In this document: piece after piece, positions 14,580 through 21,376 of the stretch
How the letters are laid out: each line of letters starts with the position of its first letter
Numbering within the stretch: position 1 is the stretch's first letter
Virus record (IMG/VR): IMGVR_UViG_3300035212_000876
Location: 1 to 23,860 of that record
Strand: one strand, 5' to 3'
Source: a virus
DNA length: 23,860 bases
The notes under the pieces: model-generated
What the model was told of the DNA's origin: nothing
Seen by the model: only the letters and a program-made list of their open reading frames with translations
Database searches by the model: none
Position numbers and translations under genes: made by a program

Positions 14580-14883
14580 TGGTATAGAACTTTTTAAGTT
14601 GTGAAGCCTGCGCAAAAGTACGGCGGCAAATAAAAGCATCTGAATAAGCACGCTGCCATGATGCCAATGATATTTCAGCCTCAAATAAATCTGAATAAAC
14701 AATCATTAAGCGGTAATAATCGCCCGCTTGCTCATAAACAACCGTATCGAATGGCATGATACTAAGCTGTTCAGCTGTTACATATTCAGGTGTTTTAGTG
14801 CTAAGTATCTGAATGCAGTATAACGTGTCTGTTTGCGCGTATGCTGTTGCGCTAAATAGTAAAATAAAAAATAGTGTTTTCAT
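14566..14883 (-). CDS. Secreted SPOR-like domain protein
   Basis: A 105-residue protein with a clear Sec signal peptide (MKTLFFILLFSATAYA, cut before Gln17). The mature part looks like a SPOR-type fold: a first strand YCIQILST, then a helix, GDYYRLMIV as the second strand, EAEISLASWQRAYSDAFICRR as the usual helix and last strand. SPOR domains bind glycan strands lacking stem peptides. A secreted phage copy could act at the host septum or cell wall during lysis. The domain call is by pattern and could be wrong. The stop overlaps the sigma-factor start by 14 nt. Confidence 0.6.
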   Translation of the reverse strand: MKTLFFILLFSATAYAQTDTLYCIQILSTKTPEYVTAEQLSIMPFDTVVYEQAGDYYRLMIVYSDLFEAEISLASWQRAYSDAFICRRTFAQASQLKKFYTNEAN

Positions 14884-14902
14884 GTGTGAAGTTTTAAAGT
14901 TT

Positions 14903-14930
14903 AAAAATTCGGTTTTGTAGGTTGACCGAA
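14903..14930 (-). terminator. Weak terminator or attenuator hairpin
   Basis: Read leftward, TTCGGT (14930-14925) pairs with ACCGAA (14913-14908) around an 11-nt loop and is followed by five T (14907-14903). It lies between the 82-aa gene and the SPOR-like gene of the same operon, so it may reduce transcription of the sigma factor rather than stop it fully. Confidence 0.4.
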
Positions 14931-14945
14931 AACCTTGAATGTTTA

Positions 14946-15194
14946 TTAGTTAATTACGTATTTGATTAGTTTATTAAAGTTTGTAAAAAATCTACGTTGC
15001 ATTTCTTGTTCTGAATTGTTATAGCAAATGTTTCTACAAAAATCTTCTATAATTTCGTTTTTAGTACTAAACCCAGCTGCAAAATTCATATTGTTAATTG
15101 TAAAGCAAATTTCTTTATTATAACCATTGTAGTCAAGTTCTGTAAATTCAATATTCATTTTAGATAATTTGTTTTTTAATTGTGCAGTTGTCAT
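14946..15194 (-). CDS. Small hypothetical protein
   Basis: An 82-residue, A/T-rich gene, first in the leftward sigma-factor operon, 43 nt downstream of a strong promoter. The protein has an N-terminal helix (TTAQLKNKLSKM), a beta segment (CFTINNMNFAAGF) and a C-terminal helix (MQRRFFTNFNKLIKYV). No known domain is recognised. Its position suggests early expression, with the sigma factor further downstream possibly reduced by the hairpin at 14903-14930. Confidence 0.6.
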   Translation of the reverse strand: MTTAQLKNKLSKMNIEFTELDYNGYNKEICFTINNMNFAAGFSTKNEIIEDFCRNICYNNSEQEMQRRFFTNFNKLIKYVIN

Positions 15195-15243
15195 AATCTT
15201 AATTTTTAAAGTTTTTTAAATTCGTTTCAGTTGTATTGTGATA

Positions 15244-15274
15244 CAAAGATAGTTACTCTTTTTATAATTGCAAA
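15244..15274 (-). promoter_or_regulatory. Perfect Bacteroidota promoter for the sigma-factor operon
   Basis: On the minus strand: TTTG (15274-15271), exactly 19 nt, then TATCTTTG (15251-15244). This is a full match to the TTTG-N19-TAnnTTTG consensus for the Bacteroidota primary sigma. Transcription would begin near 15237, about 43 nt before the first gene. Host polymerase alone should thus transcribe the phage sigma-factor operon. Confidence 0.8.
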
Positions 15275-15318
15275 TAATTTTATTAAAATTTTATAAAAAT
15301 ATTTATCTTTTTTTGGAA

Positions 15319-15326
15319 TATCTTTA
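15319..15326 (+). promoter_or_regulatory. Weak -7-like element before the tail genes
   Basis: TATCTTTA (one mismatch to TAnnTTTG) sits 19 nt before the start of the first tail gene, with a second TATCTTT 15 nt upstream (15304-15310). No TTTG is present at the usual spacing. It may be a late promoter read by the phage sigma factor, or chance. Confidence 0.3.
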
Positions 15327-15344
15327 CAGCTAAATACTAAACAC

Positions 15345-15905
15345 ATGATTTTCAGAAAGCGAAACAGGGCAGAACAAAACGAAAAGAACTATTCTAATTG
15401 GCTTAAAACCTACATTCCCGAAACAACAAAGCAACGTATTGAGTTAACAAGGGTATTTACGGACCGCGAAGGTAATAACTTCTACATTCTTAAAAACCCT
15501 GCGAATTTAACGCGTGAACGTGCGCAAAGAATTGAAGAAGCTATGACCGCTATTGATTACGGGATTCATAAAAACGAAGTAGTTGAAAAGCTATCAGGGA
15601 TTTTAGAAACGGTGGAGGATATGCCCTGGCAAAACATGACACGCGATAAGCTAAAAGAATTTCATACGAAGTCTAAGGACCAATTGAATGATATTATTTA
15701 TAGGCTTAAAAGCGTTAAGATTGATGACCTATTACTTGAAGCGGGTTTGTATTTTTTCTATATTGATAATGAAAACCCTTATATAATAAATTCAGAAACG
15801 CAACAGCGCAAAATGGATGCGATACGTAAAGACGATGAACTGCGCGCTTTTTTTTTGAACAGTATAGAACAAATCTTGAAAGGTTCGAGCGCTTCAAACG
15901 TTTAA
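15345..15905 (+). CDS. Tail assembly chaperone, upstream frame (gpG-like)
   Basis: A 186-residue protein directly before the tape measure gene, the usual place for tail assembly chaperones. It is charged and helical with segments ERAQRIEEAMTAIDYGIHKNEV and DQLNDIIYRLKSV; no enzyme motif is seen. Its last 17 codons run past a T9 tract at which ribosomes can move to the -1 frame, producing a longer product. In lambda and many siphophages gpG and its frameshift product gpGT coat the tape measure during tail assembly. Function is inferred from position and the frameshift signal. Confidence 0.7.
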   Translation: MIFRKRNRAEQNEKNYSNWLKTYIPETTKQRIELTRVFTDREGNNFYILKNPANLTRERAQRIEEAMTAIDYGIHKNEVVEKLSGILETVEDMPWQNMTRDKLKEFHTKSKDQLNDIIYRLKSVKIDDLLLEAGLYFFYIDNENPYIINSETQQRKMDAIRKDDELRAFFLNSIEQILKGSSASNV

Positions 15906-16150
15906 ATTTTCCAAGGCTTAACAAGATAGACCCAAAAGCAAAACCGATTAAAAAACCGCAAACATTTCAGCACGCTATACAAAAACTAAAAGAACAGAAC
16001 CGTGAAAATGATTATATAATAACTAAGGGTGACCCCGTGCAAATGGCAAACGTTAGGTTTTGGGTTATTCGTGATTATTACAGCGCACTTGAACAAATAT
16101 TAAAAGATAATGATAGGGCTGAACAAGCTCAAAAAAATATAAAAAAGTAA
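15839..16150 (+). CDS. Tail assembly chaperone, -1 frameshift extension (gpT-like)
   Basis: The -1 frame opens after a TGA at 15836-15838, just 10 nt before the T9 run, and stays open to the TAA at 16148-16150, which overlaps the tape measure ATG by 1 nt. Its first ATG is near 16043, so it has no credible independent start for most of its length. Joined at the T9 run to the first 170 residues of the upstream frame it would give a product of about 268 residues. The extension is basic (for example RLNKIDPKAKPIKKPQTF) and ends in a charged helix. Confidence 0.7.
   Translation, partial: TARFFFEQYRTNLERFERFKRLNFPRLNKIDPKAKPIKKPQTFQHAIQKLKEQNRENDYIITKGDPVQMANVRFWVIRDYYSALEQILKDNDRAEQAQKNIKK
15848..15856 (+). 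promoter_or_regulatory. T9 slippery site for -1 frameshifting
   Basis: Nine consecutive T in frame as GCT-TTT-TTT-TTG satisfy the slippery heptamer X XXY YYZ with both tRNAs able to re-pair after a one-base slip. Directly downstream I see only weak stems (TTGAA/TTCAA near 15876-15897), so stimulation by structure is uncertain. Polymerase slippage on the same run would give a similar mixture. Confidence 0.65.
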
Positions 16151-18855
16151 TGGCAGAAATTAAAGACGTTTATAGTTTAGAATTTAATAGCAGTCAGTTT
16201 CAAACTGAAATTAATTCAGCTATTGAAAGTATCGACCAACTAAACGCGGCGATGGAACAAGGCGTAGATGTTGCCGATGAATTAGAATCAGCACAGGCGA
16301 ATTTGGTTAGCGTGTTAAGTACTGAGGCTAAAGGCGTGGAGCAGTTAAACCAAAAACGTAACGCCTTAGTAAATACACAAAAGCAAGTCAATGCAGAATC
16401 AAAAACAGGTGTCGCAGTTGGTAAACAATTAGACACTACAAATAAACAGATAGCAGTAAGCACAGGACAGGCGGCAACGCAGCAGCGCGGGTTTACAGGT
16501 TCAATAATTCAAGGTGCACGCCAAATAGGTAGCATGCGTCGCGTTGTTAGTCAGTTAGGTTTTGCGTTTAGGTTAATGGGTTCTTTATTGCCATTTGGTT
16601 TAATTATGAGTTTTGCAGGGCCTGTACTTTCGTTTTTTGGTAGCTTGTTTAAATCTACTGATAAGACAGCGGAGAACATGGAAAAGCTAAATGATAGTAC
16701 ATTAAGTTTATCAGAACGTATAAACATTGCACAAATTGAATTAGATAAGCTAAATGCTATTGAAGCGCAAAGGGGTAGCTTAACAGATGAAGAAGAAAAA
16801 AGAAGGCGCGAATTAACAAAAACTTATGAAGAAACTTCAAAAGAAATTATTAGAATTGAACAGGAACGTGCTGATAAAATTAGAGAAATTGAATTTGCTT
16901 TAGCTGATGCACGTGTACAACTTTTAGGAGATACAGCACAGGGTGTTATAGAATCAGCTGCTTTGCAAACACAAAAGTTATATAATGAAATTCAAAAAAG
17001 GGGTGCGGATTTAGTTGCCGATAACTTTAAAATTCAAGATGAAATAAAAAAGGCTGAACTTGAAGGTACTGTTGATGCAAATATAAGAGCATCAAGATTA
17101 AGAACAGCATTACAATTAAATGCAGATGCTCAATTAAAAATAATAGAAGAACAAAATTTAAGAGAATTAGCTATTGAAAAACAGAAAAATGATAGGCTTG
17201 CACAAATAACAGAAAAGGCAATACAAGACCAACGTAAAAAAGACATTGACGCTGCGAATAAAGCAATTGAAGATGAAACAAACAGATTAAAACTTGAAAT
17301 ACTAAGAACACAAGAAGGTAGCATTGAGCGTGTAGAAGCCGAAGCTAATTTAATCGACCAATTGTTAATTTTAAGACAGAAGTATGCAAAAGAATTAGAA
17401 CTTGATGATACCGAACTAAAAATTATGCAATTGGAAGGCTTAGAAGAAAGGGAAAAGCTATTCGATAAATACTACGAAAATTTAAAAGAAAAGAAGGAAA
17501 AAAATAAAGATGCTATCATAGGCCCAACAAAAGAAGATTTAATTCAAAAGCTAAAAGAATTGAACGATGCTTTAAAGGCTGAATCAGATTTAATTGAAAA
17601 TAATAATGAAGCTAATTTGGCTAAACAGTTGGCAGCACTTGAAACTGAACGAAATGATAAATTGATTTATGCCGCTCAAAATATTAGCGACCAAGAACAA
17701 CTTGCAAAGGCTTTTGAAGATATTGACGAAGGATATAACAATGCACGAAAAGAAATTGAAAAGAAGGCTAATATTGAAATCTTAAATCAAAGGATTGCAT
17801 TATTAGAATCTTTAAAGTTAGTTGCTACAAATTCAAATGACAAAGCAGCCGAAGCCGAACTAAACAAACAGATTGAACAGGCTAAATTGCAAGTCATTGA
17901 GTTAAACAAAATCAATACCGATGGCGCAAAGGAAAATGCAGACCGCATTAAAGCTGAACAAAAGCAAAAAGAAGAAGATGATAAGGAAGCCCTCGACAAG
18001 CAAAAAGAACTTATAGACCAATCGGCACAACTAATTCAAGGCGTTTCCGATAATGTTTTCAATGTTCTTAACGCACAAGTGCAAGCCTATATAGAAGGGC
18101 TTGACAAGGCAATTGATAAAAGCAAATCGGCATTGGATGAAATACGCGCGAATAGTGAAAACTACAATGCAAGGCAATTAGAAATTGAAAAGGAACGCTT
18201 AGAAAAATTGGAAGCTGAACGGGCGCGTGCGGTTGAACGCGAAAAGACATTAGGACAAGTACAAATAGCTATTAACGCGGCAATTGCTATTTCAAAGGCA
18301 GCTGCTGAAGGTGGTGGTGTTGCATCTGCATTTACTATTGCACTTACTTTAGCATCGCTTATTGCAGGTTTAGCGCAAGCTCGTGTAGCCGCTGGCAATG
18401 CTTTCTTTCATGGTGTTGAATATTTAGAACGTGGACAAAACAAAGCAGGGCGCGACACAATCCCTGCAATGCTTAACGAAGGTGAACGCGTAATTACAAC
18501 CGATACAAACAATAAATATTGGGATGTTTTAAGCGCTGTACACAATAACAAAATACCTGCCGATGTACTGAATACATTTTCTAAAGCATACCAACAAGGT
18601 GGCATTAAAAGCGCTTTAGGTGCATTTGGCGATAACGTATCGCTTAGTTCTGAATTAGGACAAAAGTCTATCTTTGTAAATGTTGCGCAAACATACGGCG
18701 GATTAGAAAACAGATTGGAACGTATCGAAAATGTTTTAACTGAACTGCCAAAATACATGCCACGTACAACTGTTAGCGCAAATGCAAACGGTATCTTTAG
18801 AATTGTCGAACAAAGACAAGCCCGAAAAAACTTTTCAAAGAATTGGTCAAAATGA
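16150..18855 (+). CDS. Tape measure protein
   Basis: A 901-residue protein, long and strongly alpha-helical with extended charged coiled-coil stretches (about 170-700), as in tail tape measure proteins. There is a hydrophobic region at about 137-167 (RLMGSLLPFGLIMSFAGPVL) and another at about 707-750 (Ala-rich, IALTLASLIAGLAQARV). The segment GVEYLERGQNKAGRDTIPAMLNEGERVIT after it is familiar from Bacteroidota tape measures. By the usual 1.5 angstrom per residue the tail would be about 135 nm, which is an inference. It acts as the ruler for the tail tube and may help DNA passage through the host membrane. Confidence 0.9.
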   Translation: MAEIKDVYSLEFNSSQFQTEINSAIESIDQLNAAMEQGVDVADELESAQANLVSVLSTEAKGVEQLNQKRNALVNTQKQVNAESKTGVAVGKQLDTTNKQIAVSTGQAATQQRGFTGSIIQGARQIGSMRRVVSQLGFAFRLMGSLLPFGLIMSFAGPVLSFFGSLFKSTDKTAENMEKLNDSTLSLSERINIAQIELDKLNAIEAQRGSLTDEEEKRRRELTKTYEETSKEIIRIEQERADKIREIEFALADARVQLLGDTAQGVIESAALQTQKLYNEIQKRGADLVADNFKIQDEIKKAELEGTVDANIRASRLRTALQLNADAQLKIIEEQNLRELAIEKQKNDRLAQITEKAIQDQRKKDIDAANKAIEDETNRLKLEILRTQEGSIERVEAEANLIDQLLILRQKYAKELELDDTELKIMQLEGLEEREKLFDKYYENLKEKKEKNKDAIIGPTKEDLIQKLKELNDALKAESDLIENNNEANLAKQLAALETERNDKLIYAAQNISDQEQLAKAFEDIDEGYNNARKEIEKKANIEILNQRIALLESLKLVATNSNDKAAEAELNKQIEQAKLQVIELNKINTDGAKENADRIKAEQKQKEEDDKEALDKQKELIDQSAQLIQGVSDNVFNVLNAQVQAYIEGLDKAIDKSKSALDEIRANSENYNARQLEIEKERLEKLEAERARAVEREKTLGQVQIAINAAIAISKAAAEGGGVASAFTIALTLASLIAGLAQARVAAGNAFFHGVEYLERGQNKAGRDTIPAMLNEGERVITTDTNNKYWDVLSAVHNNKIPADVLNTFSKAYQQGGIKSALGAFGDNVSLSSELGQKSIFVNVAQTYGGLENRLERIENVLTELPKYMPRTTVSANANGIFRIVEQRQARKNFSKNWSK

Positions 18856-18890
18856 CATGCTTTTGTATAAACATTTAAACATTATAAACT

Positions 18891-19016
18891 ATGCCTATAA
18901 AAAAATGTATCCCAGGTGATAACAAATGTATTTCAAAAGTTATTAAGCAGTTAGTTGCTGAAGGTTATCCACAAGAACAAGCCGTTGCAATCGCTTTAAA
19001 TACGGTTAAGAAATGA
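18891..19016 (+). CDS. 41-residue conserved phage protein
   Basis: Short ORF from ATG 18891 to TGA 19014-19016, overlapping the next start by 4 nt (ATGA). The protein is basic, begins MPIKKCIPGDNKCISKVIK and ends with a GYPQEQAVAIALNTVKK helix. This is close to the EGYPQxQAVAIALSKA motif found in many tiny phage structural-region proteins. Function unknown. The motif and translational coupling make it a real gene despite its size. Confidence 0.7.
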   Translation: MPIKKCIPGDNKCISKVIKQLVAEGYPQEQAVAIALNTVKK

Positions 19017-19342
19017 AATACTTAATAACTATTGTAATAGTGCTAATATCTGTATTGCTATACATTACAATTGATAACACCAACAAGCTGCACAAACGGA
19101 TACAAAAAAACGAACAGCAAACCCGTGACAGTTTGTCCCAAATATATGCTAAATTTGTGACAAAATCGGACAGTTTGCAAGCGCATATAGACAGCATGAA
19201 TACTGACTTAGACAAACAAATAAAACACTTTAGATATGACTTACACAGAATTAAGATTATTCAAATACCGAGTGTTAATTATAGCAACGTTACTGACACT
19301 TTGCTCATTGGTCGCCTCCTGTCAAATTACAAAGGTCGATAA
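19013..19342 (+). CDS. Membrane-anchored coiled-coil protein (inner-spanin or holin candidate)
   Basis: A 109-residue protein with one N-terminal membrane helix (LITIVIVLISVLLYITI, about 4-20) and a charged coiled-coil body with heptad-like repeats (KLHKRIQKNEQQTRDSLSQIY, SDSLQAHIDSMNTDLDKQIKHF). This is the topology of inner-membrane spanins (Rz-like, N-in, C-out). The last 107 nt overlap the start of the next gene in another frame, as in overlapping Rz/Rz1 pairs. It could alternatively be a small tail or holin-like protein. Spanins fuse inner and outer membrane in the last lysis step; no other lysis gene is next to it. Confidence 0.55.
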   Translation: MKYLITIVIVLISVLLYITIDNTNKLHKRIQKNEQQTRDSLSQIYAKFVTKSDSLQAHIDSMNTDLDKQIKHFRYDLHRIKIIQIPSVNYSNVTDTLLIGRLLSNYKGR

Positions 19343-19682
19343 TGGTTTTTTAATTTCGCGTGACTATGCTGAATTTATCGCCGCACGTTTTGATAGCTTA
19401 GAAACTTATAAGAAATACGCTGGCAAACTTGAAACCTGCGATAGTATATTATATAATGCAGAAATGGTCATATCAGCCATGAAAGTACAATATAACATGC
19501 AAAGCGACATGCTAAAATTAAAAGACGCTATGATTGAAAGTTATGAACGCGGCAACGTAATATGTAATGACTATGCAAAGCAAATCAAAAAAGAAAAGCG
19601 TCTTAAAAAAGTGTGGAAAATAACAACTTACGCTTTTATATCTGTATCTTTGGGCGCGTTAACATATTCAATATTTAAATGA
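19236..19682 (+). CDS. Lipoprotein with C-terminal membrane helix (spanin candidate)
   Basis: A 148-residue protein with a lipoprotein signal (hydrophobic core RVLIIATLLTLCSLVASC, lipobox VASC, Cys29). A periplasmic helical region (about 45-120) with coiled-coil character follows, then a second hydrophobic segment at 129-147 (ITTYAFISVSLGALTYSIF) just before the C-terminus. Lipid anchor in the outer membrane plus C-terminal inner-membrane helix is the layout of a unimolecular spanin like T1 gp11. It starts 107 nt inside the preceding gene and its stop overlaps the next start by 4 nt (ATGA). Partner or stand-alone role is undecided. Confidence 0.6.
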   Translation: MTYTELRLFKYRVLIIATLLTLCSLVASCQITKVDNGFLISRDYAEFIAARFDSLETYKKYAGKLETCDSILYNAEMVISAMKVQYNMQSDMLKLKDAMIESYERGNVICNDYAKQIKKEKRLKKVWKITTYAFISVSLGALTYSIFK

Positions 19683-21376
19683 ACGGCTTACTAATATTTT
19701 TTGATGGCATACCTCAGGACTTAGATAACTTCAATGGTACTGAATCCGCAAGTTTTGTTTTTCGCCGCAAAGATGAAGCGGGCGATTCTGCGTTTAGTTT
19801 TGCCCCTGAATTAACAGTAGTAGGCGATACTTACGAATATGTTAGGCAACAAATAATAAACGCGCCTAATCCAAATATAGCAGCCATACAAGTATTGATT
19901 TACGATACATGCTGCACAAATCCAGATGGCTCAGACCGTTTATTATTTACGGGCAAAATTGAAGGCGGTTCTGTACGTTGGTGTACGTTTCCGACATGCG
20001 AGGCACAAGTTACGGTAGTAGATAATAGTGTAGATGCGGAGGCTATTAGGTGTTTGAAAAATCACTTTCCCTGGGATATTGAAAACAAAGATAATAATAT
20101 TACTACCCTTGGTATAGATGAATTTAGATATGCACCTTGGATGTATTATTGTAATGATGTTAAGCCAAGCGGAACGCAAGAGGCTATAATGATTATAGGT
20201 ATATTTATTTTTATATGGTCAGCGCCTTTATTATTATTTGCTCAATTGTTAAATATTGCAATAGGCAATAACTTAAATATTTTTGAAGGGTTAAGTAATT
20301 TTATTGTGGGTTGCGGTCGCAGGCATACAGCACCATATTTAGATAGTCAGTTTAAAAACCTTTGCAAATTGTGCAATATCGGTTATCAGTCAAGTTTGTT
20401 TAACGTTGGCGGTTATTATCATGATACGGTTAGAATGGATATTAGTTTTGTGCCTGGCAACCTTGGAGTTTTGCCGCAAGAATTACCTAAAGATACAAGT
20501 GCAAGAAATGATAATAAGGCTAACCTAAACGGCATTCAATTTTTAGATGACCTAAAACAATGGAATATTGAATGGCGTGTTATTAACGGCGTTTTACAGA
20601 TTGAGCGCAAAGATTATTTTGTAGGTGTTGAATGGTTTAATACTGATAATTTAGGCAATAATCAGTTACTATCTATTTGCTATGAATCATTAGCTCAACG
20701 CCCTGCAAGCTATGCTGAATATGAATACCCTAAAGACGGTATTGATAATAGCGGCGATGAAGTCGCTAAACGTTGGACAGACCGCGTAATAGATTGGAAT
20801 CCTACAAATAACCCACAGCAAACAGGATTGTTTAGTAAGAAATTTACATTTTCAGCATCACAATTTAGATATGATTTCAACGCTCCCGATGTTAACCCAA
20901 TTGATAAGCCATTCTATGTAGCGTTTTACCCATTTGTTCAATCAGTAGAAAATGAAGTAGCGATGTTTTTGGAAAAGGGTATATCAGCATTTCCAAAACT
21001 AATTGGTTTACGTGAAGTTTTAAATCAGAACATAAACAATAATATAATTGAACGCGGTATAGCTGTTCCCGATGTTGCACCAATGCCAAATGGCAAACGC
21101 GCATATAATTATAAATGGTACGTTAAAGAATTACCGTTTGTTGCAGGTAACGGCACATCATACGATACAGCCTATCAAAAACTATTTTACATCGATGACC
21201 CGCGCCTCACATCTGTAAAAACGCGCAAAGTTACAATTTCAATTTCAGCGGATTGCGATTTACTTACTACTTTAGACATTGATAAATACGTTACGACTTC
21301 ACAAGGTCAAGTTCAAATAACAGAAATAACTTACGATACAAATAATAATTCATTAACTATTCAAGGCTTAATTTAA
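19679..21376 (+). CDS. Tail tip/baseplate protein (Tal/Dit-like position)
   Basis: A 565-residue protein in the position of the distal tail or tail-hub protein: after the tape measure and spanin-like genes and before an 816-residue tail protein. The N-terminus (LLIFFDGIPQDLDNFNG; LLFTGKIEGG) and late segments (GQVQITEITYDTNNNSLTIQGLI) look like the beta-rich OB/hub domains of such proteins. A stretch of about 27 hydrophobic residues (169-195, IMIIGIFIFIWSAPLLLF) is unexpected and might insert into the host membrane at infection. No enzymatic motif is seen. Assignment is by context. Confidence 0.65.
   Translation: MNGLLIFFDGIPQDLDNFNGTESASFVFRRKDEAGDSAFSFAPELTVVGDTYEYVRQQIINAPNPNIAAIQVLIYDTCCTNPDGSDRLLFTGKIEGGSVRWCTFPTCEAQVTVVDNSVDAEAIRCLKNHFPWDIENKDNNITTLGIDEFRYAPWMYYCNDVKPSGTQEAIMIIGIFIFIWSAPLLLFAQLLNIAIGNNLNIFEGLSNFIVGCGRRHTAPYLDSQFKNLCKLCNIGYQSSLFNVGGYYHDTVRMDISFVPGNLGVLPQELPKDTSARNDNKANLNGIQFLDDLKQWNIEWRVINGVLQIERKDYFVGVEWFNTDNLGNNQLLSICYESLAQRPASYAEYEYPKDGIDNSGDEVAKRWTDRVIDWNPTNNPQQTGLFSKKFTFSASQFRYDFNAPDVNPIDKPFYVAFYPFVQSVENEVAMFLEKGISAFPKLIGLREVLNQNINNNIIERGIAVPDVAPMPNGKRAYNYKWYVKELPFVAGNGTSYDTAYQKLFYIDDPRLTSVKTRKVTISISADCDLLTTLDIDKYVTTSQGQVQITEITYDTNNNSLTIQGLI

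Noticed and set aside
13809-14702. Longer sigma-factor start at 14702
   Set aside because: The 41 extra residues do not look like sigma sequence and lie over the SPOR-like gene in another frame.
15839-16150. A broken gene (frameshift mutation) in the chaperone region
   Set aside because: The slippery T9 run, the frame opening right before it and the TAATG coupling to the tape measure gene fit programmed frameshifting better than decay.
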